Assembly (NCBI GenBank): GCA_024195585.1
Contig: SWBL01000233.1
Span: 1-64,000 of the forward strand
DNA from: Aureobasidium sp. EXF-3400
Lineage: Eukaryota; Ascomycota; Dothideomycetes; Dothideales; Saccotheciaceae
Direction of reading: 5' to 3'
Length of the DNA: 64,000 nucleotides
Below, one piece after another: positions 58,337 to 64,000 of this stretch. The position numbers were made by a program, and so were the translations under genes. The stretch's first letter is position 1, and each line of letters opens with the position of its first letter. The notes under the pieces were generated by a model that had not been told where the DNA came from, did no database searches, and was given only the letters and a program-made list of their open reading frames with translations.

Positions 58337-58796
58337 ATTGTTGGCGCACTTTGTGTCAGCTTATCTGCTCTCGATGTTGCAAAGACAATGGTTCATGGCG
58401 AAATGTGGCACTGTCGCGCAGAACGGCTATATCGCCTGGTCTGCAATATATTACGCGCAACCCTTGTCTTCTGAAACATGGAGATATTAAAACAAACCAA
58501 AAAGTTTTTACGACCCTCAAACCAATGTCTATCTCTTCTGTGTGCCTGTGAATTGCCTGTTGCTTTGTATAGCGCTGTGGTACTGTTTATCATTACGAAT
58601 CACTGCGTATCAAGTCTTCAATGGTCGATACGAAGAACTGTCACTGAGTATTGGTACATACGGCGCACCCGTCCAAAGCAAATAACATCCCATTCTGTAA
58701 ACCCAAGAACGCCCTTGCCATGCAATATCCTCCGGAGAACCAAACCCAACGCCCAGGCTAAAAGACACAGATGGCTGAAGTCGTGTGTATGCACAA
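58337..58796. other. Convergent intergenic region RPS14 / UBC6
   Basis: 460 bases between converging stops, presumably two 3' ends. Nothing else seen. Confidence 0.45.
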
Positions 58797-59639
58797 TCAA
58801 GCAGCGGGCTCTCCCAAAGCACGCGCCAGGACGACATAGCTGAAGATGAGGCCCACAGCAAGATACATCCTGTTCCGTCTCAACCAACTCTGACCAGCAT
58901 CGCGCGCAACATGGCCACCCTCAACCACAGCACCCAACCCAGCATGACTGCCTACAGGACGTTTCCTCAGCGCATTCGTCTCTGGCGAGCAAGCACTCGC
59001 AACCACAGGAGGCGGCACCGTCTTGCCAGTCTGAGGATCAACCTTGTGCTCTTCCATCCACTTCCAGTTTTGGTCGTCTAGTTCCGGCCACTCTTCCTTG
59101 AACTTTACACCAGCGTCGCCTGCTCTGATGGCACCGAAACCACGAGTGTTGCTGCTGGGTTGCTGGCCCAGACTGGGGATAGTGCGGTTGGAAGAGCCAC
59201 CACCGGTGCTGTTCCACCAGCGGGAGCGCTGGGCAAATACTATGCGCTCGGCTTCGGAGGCAGACAGTGAGCCTGTGGTCATTTCCTCGCTGGTCATGAA
59301 ACTCTGCAGGCCGAGAAGGATGGTGCTGACCTCCCAGGCTGGGTTGAAACTCTTGGGGTGGAAGTCTGAAATGCTGAGGCAGAGGCGAGTGGAAGGTTGG
59401 AAGCGGCCGCTAGGGGTGTGCATACGGATAGCGGGGGGCGCGAAAGGGTAGTCGGGCGGGAACATGAGGGTGCCCCAGTACTGGCCGCCGGCGTAGGGAG
59501 TATCCTTGGGGCCTTCGAGGATGTAGTGCCATTCCAGAATGTTGGACTCGCTTGGGTGGGCGGTGATGTACGGCGGAGGGTTTTCGGTAATGTTCTTGTA
59601 CTCCTTTGTTAATCTTTTGTTGGCGGCACGGGTAGCCAT
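58797..59639 (-). CDS. UBC6: ER-anchored ubiquitin-conjugating enzyme E2 (Ubc6/UBE2J2)
   Basis: Tail-anchored E2 of the ER membrane that works with the Doa10 ligase in ER-associated degradation. Single exon, 280 residues. The UBC fold starts at ANKRLTKEYKNI. The active-site cysteine is Cys87 in RLCLSISDFHP, the same number as in yeast Ubc6, followed by the long SFNPAWEVSTILLGL stretch. A variable linker (150-250) precedes a C-terminal membrane helix (MYLAVGLIFSYVVLA). The ATG at 59639 (MATRAANKR) was preferred over the possible in-frame start 12 codons upstream because it matches family N-termini. Divergent from SAM50. Confidence 0.95.
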   Translation of the reverse strand: MATRAANKRLTKEYKNITENPPPYITAHPSESNILEWHYILEGPKDTPYAGGQYWGTLMFPPDYPFAPPAIRMHTPSGRFQPSTRLCLSISDFHPKSFNPAWEVSTILLGLQSFMTSEEMTTGSLSASEAERIVFAQRSRWWNSTGGGSSNRTIPSLGQQPSSNTRGFGAIRAGDAGVKFKEEWPELDDQNWKWMEEHKVDPQTGKTVPPPVVASACSPETNALRKRPVGSHAGLGAVVEGGHVARDAGQSWLRRNRMYLAVGLIFSYVVLARALGEPAA

Positions 59640-60155
59640 GATTGTGATTTGCGGGATGTAAGTTGTAGTTTGCAAGTGGTGGAGTTGTGGTTGGTTGGCT
59701 GTGTTGGGCGAAGATTAGGAAAGTGGCTTGGAAGGTGTGCAATAGGAGAGAGTGTCGAAGTGTCAAAGAAGTACGTAGACGAGATAAGATGACTGTCTCA
59801 ACTGAGTCCCAAAGACAGCGTACGTCAGGCCTGGATGCCGAATTCCGCCTCCGGAACGTCGGCTTTATGCTATCCAACATACAATTTGAGCATATTCTCG
59901 AAGATCAAGACTATACCGTTAACCCTGGTTGTGAATTAGTGGACATGGCACAAGACAAGGCAGTGTCTATCATCTCTATTTTCGAATCAGATCAAATTGT
60001 ATACATGGTGGTTGCAGATAAATGATGCAGAGAGCACGTGCTTGGCGAACGCTATATACGATTCTCGAGCCGTCTTGTAGCAATTCCTCAGCGGGTTTGC
60101 GGTTGGTAGTAGCTATCTTTGCGACAACGACCGTGTGATCTTTGTTGCGGCTCCA
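59640..60155. other. Divergent promoter UBC6 / SAM50
   Basis: 516 bases between two divergent starts. No further gene seen. Confidence 0.45.
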
Positions 60156-61742
60156 ATGGCGAACAATTCTTCGGGAAGCGACGTGAGTCTGTTAGATCTA
60201 GTACATGCATGAACAATCGACTGACAGGGCAACGCGCAGCTCTTCGCTCTGTTGCAGGACAAGGCCGACCCCAAGAGACAGCAAGAGATAGACGAGCGTC
60301 TCGCAAGGCAATATGCCAAAGCACAGAAGCGTCAAACAGAGCTGATCGGCCTCAACTCGACCAAGCCCGTCACAATCTCATCCATCCAAGTCCTTCAGGC
60401 CGAGCACACACGTAGAGGCTTCCTCGAGCGCATCTTCAACCCCGTCCTCTCCCACAACCAGGAAGGTCCCTACACTCTTCAGGAAGCTCTGCGCGAGGTC
60501 GGCGGCGCTGTCGACAAGCTCAACCGCTTTGGTATCTTCAAGGCCCCCATCTCGACTTACATCGACCAACCCGACCAGACGGATGCTTCCTCTACTCCTA
60601 CCGACCTCTCCGTCTTCATTCACGCTCCCGAACGCTCTCGCTACACCATCAAGACTGGTACTGAGGCTGGCTCATCCGAGGGCTCCGCCTTCCTCGATGT
60701 CGTCCTCCGCAACATCTTCGGTGGTGCCGAGTCCTTGAACGCTCACGCCTCGCTCGGTACGCGTACTCGTTCCGCCTACTCGGCCTACTTCGACACTCCC
60801 GTCCTCAGCAGTCCCGACATCCGTTTCGAGATTGGTGGTCTCGCTAGTTCAACCCTCAAGAGCTGGGCAAGCCATGAAGAGCTCATCAAGGGTGGCAGCA
60901 CAAAACTGAAGTGGTTGGGTCCATGGGGCAGCAAGAACGAGCTGGGTTACTCTGGTATCTGGAGACAAGTCACTGGTCTTTCTGAGAACGCTTCGCCTAC
61001 TGTTCGCGCCGACGCTGGTGACAGCTTCAAGTCCAGCATCACACACACTTTCATCAAAGACACCCGCGATGCTCCCATGCTCCCCACGAGCGGTTTCCTT
61101 TTCAAGGCTATCGGTGAGCTTGCCGGTGCCGGTCCTCTTGCAGGAGACGTCGCATTCGCAAAGTACTCGGCAGAGTCTCAAATGGCTCTTCCTGTTCCCG
61201 TACCTGGTGTCGCTGGTGACAGCGGCATTTCCTTCACTGCTGGCCTTCGTGGTGGCCTTCTCTACCCTCTGACCAAGGCTGGCTCGGACGGACCCGCTGC
61301 ATCTCGCATCAACGACCGTTTCCAACTTGGTGGCCCTACTGACGTTCGAGGTTTCCGTCTGGCAGGACTCGGTCCCAGAGACGGACAAGATGCAGTTGGT
61401 GGCGACATCTACGCTGCTGGTGGTGCTAGCCTACTCTTCCCTGTGCCGGGCATGGGCAAGGACACTCCTCTACGATTCCAGACATTCATCAACGGTGGAC
61501 GTCTGTTGGCACTGCAAGACGTTGCCAGCGGTGAGAAGGGCGGCAAGAACGTACAACAAAGCGTAAAGAACACTTTCCAAGAACTCTCCAATGGCCTCCC
61601 TAGCTGCGCGGCTGGAGTTGGTCTTGTCTACGCACATCCCGTCGCTCGCTTCGAGTTGAACTTCTCGCTGCCATTGATCCTCCGCAAGGGCGAGGAAGGC
61701 AGAAAGGGCGTCCAATTCGGCGTTGGCATTGACTTCCTGTAG
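60156..61742 (+). CDS. SAM50: Sorting and assembly machinery subunit Sam50 (Tob55)
   Basis: Beta-barrel insertase of the mitochondrial outer membrane, homologue of bacterial BamA. Exon 1 is nine codons (60156-60182, MANNSSGSD); exon 2 runs 60228-61742; 513 residues. An N-terminal POTRA-like region at about 45-150 (ISSIQVLQAEHTRRGFLERI) precedes a 16-strand barrel. The conserved TDVRGFRLAGLG is the (I/V)RGF motif of the Omp85 family. The last strand ends GVQFGVGIDFL, a beta-signal-like end with a hydrophobic terminal residue. The 45-base intron has GTGAGT and CTGACAG. The start was placed by splicing because exon 2 alone has no ATG in the right place. Confidence 0.94.
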
Positions 61743-62519
61743 AACAACTAGTTCTCGCCTTCCTTCTTCTTTGCCTAATAATGAGGTTGTACAGATAGAA
61801 AAAATCAAGACATCATTCTTTGTTTCCCTACGATGATATCTCACACCGCTCATACCTATGTCTGATCCAGGTGATTCTGCCTTGAGCTATATTCTAGGCA
61901 TGTCAGACAAACACTCTCTTGCTCAATTTTACTTGATCTTGAGCAAGCGTTCTCAACCACCTATTTCCAGGGGTCACGATCACGAGCTGATCACTTCCCG
62001 TTCCTAGGATAGCCTACGGCCCAGCGTCGCGAGAGGTGCAGATCTTCCACCCGCACTTTTTGTATCCTCTCTTGCTGACAGCTGAGACAAGAGAACATTT
62101 TGCAGACAAACTGTCATGAGCGTAACCATATCACATTCCAGAAGCAGCTAATGAGTACTATCGGGTGGTATGCATACGAGAGGAACGCTGTGTCATTGGT
62201 ACAACCATCCGGCATCTATTTTGAGAATCGATAGCGGTGCGCAATGCGGGATGATGCAGCACAGCACAGATATTGCACACCAGGGCATGCGTTTTTTCCC
62301 TGCTGGACGTTTCAAAGCACACTGACCAAAAGTGTTTGCGAGTGCATTCGTCATGTTGATCATGGGTGGGGGAAGGTATGCTGGGTGTAGGTATAACAGT
62401 GGTCGTTTGTGCCGACCTTCCTTCTCTCTTTACTTTCTCCTAAATACACATTTCCATCACAATCAAATCATCGACAATAAAACATGTTCAGCGGTAACCT
62501 CAGACTCGACATATCAAAC
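61743..62519. other. Intergenic SAM50 / secreted-protein gene
   Basis: 777 bases. A TATAA sequence at 62392-62396, about 125 bases ahead of the next ATG, may be its core promoter. Nothing else seen. Confidence 0.4.
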
Positions 62520-63114
62520 ATGCGCTTCTCTATCCTCGCCTTTGCTGCCTCATTGGCTACCTTAGCAGCTGCATCTCCTCTCACCAACCGCGCACCCACC
62601 ATCAACACCACCACGCCTTTCTACCTTCTCACAACCACCTCTGCAACCTACCGCCAAAACTCTTCTCTGCTACCTAATGTCTCCTTGACCACTCTCTTCG
62701 ACCCTTACTACCAACCCAACTATCTGCTTCGCCTCATTGCACCCGGCTATGGCAGTGTACCTCAATTCACTCTCTCCAATGGCGTTCTACACACACCTGG
62801 CAAGGGACCTCACGGCATTGGCGATTACATCTTCAACAGCAGTGACGTGCACACTGGCTCTGAACTGGAGTTCAGAACCCAGTACGAGGGCACTGGAGAT
62901 CTGAGTCTCGAGAAGGGTTACCTGCTGGCTGTCAATGGAAGTACTCATGGATGGACCATCTGTGTGGAGGAACTGGGCCAGGAAGTTGTAAGTTTTCTAG
63001 TTAATGATGCAGTATTCAAGGACAAAGACTGACTTGAAGCAGATTGAGTGGAAGGGTACCGATAAGGGCTGCACACGTACTTACATCCAGGCTGCTTTGA
63101 CTGTGCCTTACTGA
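62520..63114 (+). CDS. Small secreted protein, function unknown
   Basis: Exons 62520-62987 and 63043-63114; 179 residues. Signal peptide MRFSILAFAASLATLAAA, then a mature part with about five N-x-S/T glycosylation sites (NTT, NSS, NVS, NGS). Motifs such as FYLLTTTSATYRQNSS and DPYYQPNYLLRLI, and a late Cys pair (TICVEEL; GCTRTY), recall fungal cell-wall or effector-like small secreted proteins; I cannot name the family. An in-frame ATG 12 codons upstream (62484) would put polar residues before the signal peptide, so the second ATG is preferred. The intron has a GTAAGT donor and AGCAG acceptor. Confidence 0.8.
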
Positions 63115-63879
63115 GTCCTTGTTTAAACGAGATCACGATGAATCGGGTACATGGAGTCCGCTAGGACAGCACTTTGGAACTAGGGCAGTCTGAGGGAGCA
63201 TTCGTGTGAGGACAGGGAAGCCAGGCAGTCATGAACCTTGCCTGGCAGAGGATTGAGCAATGTAACAACACCAGCAAGCATACATTAGTACTCTAGTAAC
63301 CTAATTGTCATCCACATATCTCGTGTCTCCATGTCTTTTCCTGATAAGTGCTGGCTTGATGGTTGCGGAAGGCCATGCAGACTCGAGCAAATCATCATCT
63401 GGAATACGCAACTTGATGTAGCAATCGCAATACCAAAACCATCACTTTTCAAGTCTCATGTATCATGCCAAGTATGATAGAAAGGGTATTGGTAAGGTCT
63501 AGAGGTGAAAGCTGTCATGTGTGGTGGAGGTACCTCGTCGATAGTCAATCGAGAGCCTGTCGAGGGGATGACCCTGTTAACTTCGTTTCCAAGTGTTGCC
63601 AACGAGGAGCTCAAGAATTGAGAACGCTCAATACTCACTGATGTCATCCGAAGCCTTCCAATCGCAAAAGCTGCCAACGAACTTGTCTCGCCGCGTTTCG
63701 CACGACAAACCTTCATCAATAATTTATCAAACAGCACGGAACATCGACTCTTACGGCTCATTCAGTAACACATCTCTTCGCCCCGAGATCAAGTTTGGAA
63801 AAGCCTACGATCTCCAGTATTTCTTCTGTGTGGCTCCAGGACCTTCATCAAATAACAAAGTCTCAATCAAAAACAGAGC
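63115..63879. other. Intergenic, right side
   Basis: 765 bases. A minus-strand frame from ATG 63761 (101 codons, basic) contains a possible GTGAGT donor, but no acceptor in phase was found, so no gene is called. Nothing else seen. Confidence 0.4.
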
Positions 63880-64000
63880 ATGCGCCAACGAGACTCGCGC
63901 TCAATGTCACCTCGACGTGAAAGATCAAACACATCAGAATCACAGAACACAAGACCAGACTCACGGCGAGATCGCGAAGACTTCACACATGAGGAGGTAG
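63880..64000 (+). CDS. Possible 5' end of an Arg/Ser-rich protein gene (runs off window)
   Basis: ATG at 63880 after an in-frame TAA opens a frame that is still open at the window edge, 40 codons. The sequence is rich in Arg, Ser, Asp and Glu (MRQRDSRSMSPRRERSNTSE), like the N-termini of splicing-related RS proteins. With no downstream part visible, the identity and even the reality of the gene are open. Confidence 0.4.
   Translation, partial: MRQRDSRSMSPRRERSNTSESQNTRPDSRRDREDFTHEEV

Noticed and set aside
63456..63761. Minus-strand gene of about 100 residues
   Set aside because: A possible donor exists but no acceptor keeps frame, and no family resemblance.

Overview
The window is nuclear DNA of a filamentous ascomycete (Pezizomycotina, perhaps a Dothideomycete; the class is a guess). 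Genes are compact and lie on both strands. Most introns are 50-60 bases, with GTAAGT/GTGAGT-type donors, CTNAC-like branch sites and CAG/TAG acceptors. Protein families include fungus-typical ones (DUF7918, PX-DUF3818, GPI-anchored cysteine-rich wall protein). I saw no operon, CRISPR array, rRNA or convincing tRNA. All exon joins were made by eye from splice signals, reading frame and family alignment, not from transcripts.

Region 1 (1-24 kb) is dense and mostly housekeeping: an unidentified acidic C-terminal fragment, AP-2 alpha adaptin (endocytosis), STT3 (N-glycosylation), a three-finger C2H2 protein, TspO, ARS2/SERRATE (RNA processing), a PX-DUF3818 lipid-binding protein, PUS7 (RNA pseudouridylation) and a DUF7918 protein. 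Region 2 (24-38 kb) has PMP24/PXMP4, a six-cysteine protein with a coiled coil, a MYND-finger gene broken by an in-frame TGA, RPA12 of RNA polymerase I, a 766-residue protein with a repeated RRF-x-P-x-P-x-E-T motif, and the divergent pair CCT4 / RPT1.

Region 3 (38-50 kb) is gene-poor. It holds a GPI-anchored secreted protein, one conserved acidic protein and the 53-residue TOM6 gene. Between these lie about 3.8 and 6.2 kb with no intact gene that I can recognise; parts look like decayed coding sequence, and there is a diverged short repeat and a palindrome. Region 4 (50-64 kb) is dense again: a PA-TM-RING-type ubiquitin ligase, a Gfo/Idh/MocA dehydrogenase, TYR1 prephenate dehydrogenase, RPS14, UBC6, SAM50, a small secreted protein and the possible start of an arginine/serine-rich protein at the right edge.

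Many genes serve proteostasis and organelle biogenesis (CCT4, RPT1, UBC6, the RING ligase, STT3, TOM6, SAM50, PMP24), but they look like ordinary genomic neighbours, not a dedicated cluster. I did not find a convincing new multi-gene system. The leads most worth checking are the TGA inside the MYND finger, the six-cysteine/coiled-coil protein, the repeat-motif protein, the frame change in the first gene, and the degenerate island at about 45-48.4 kb.
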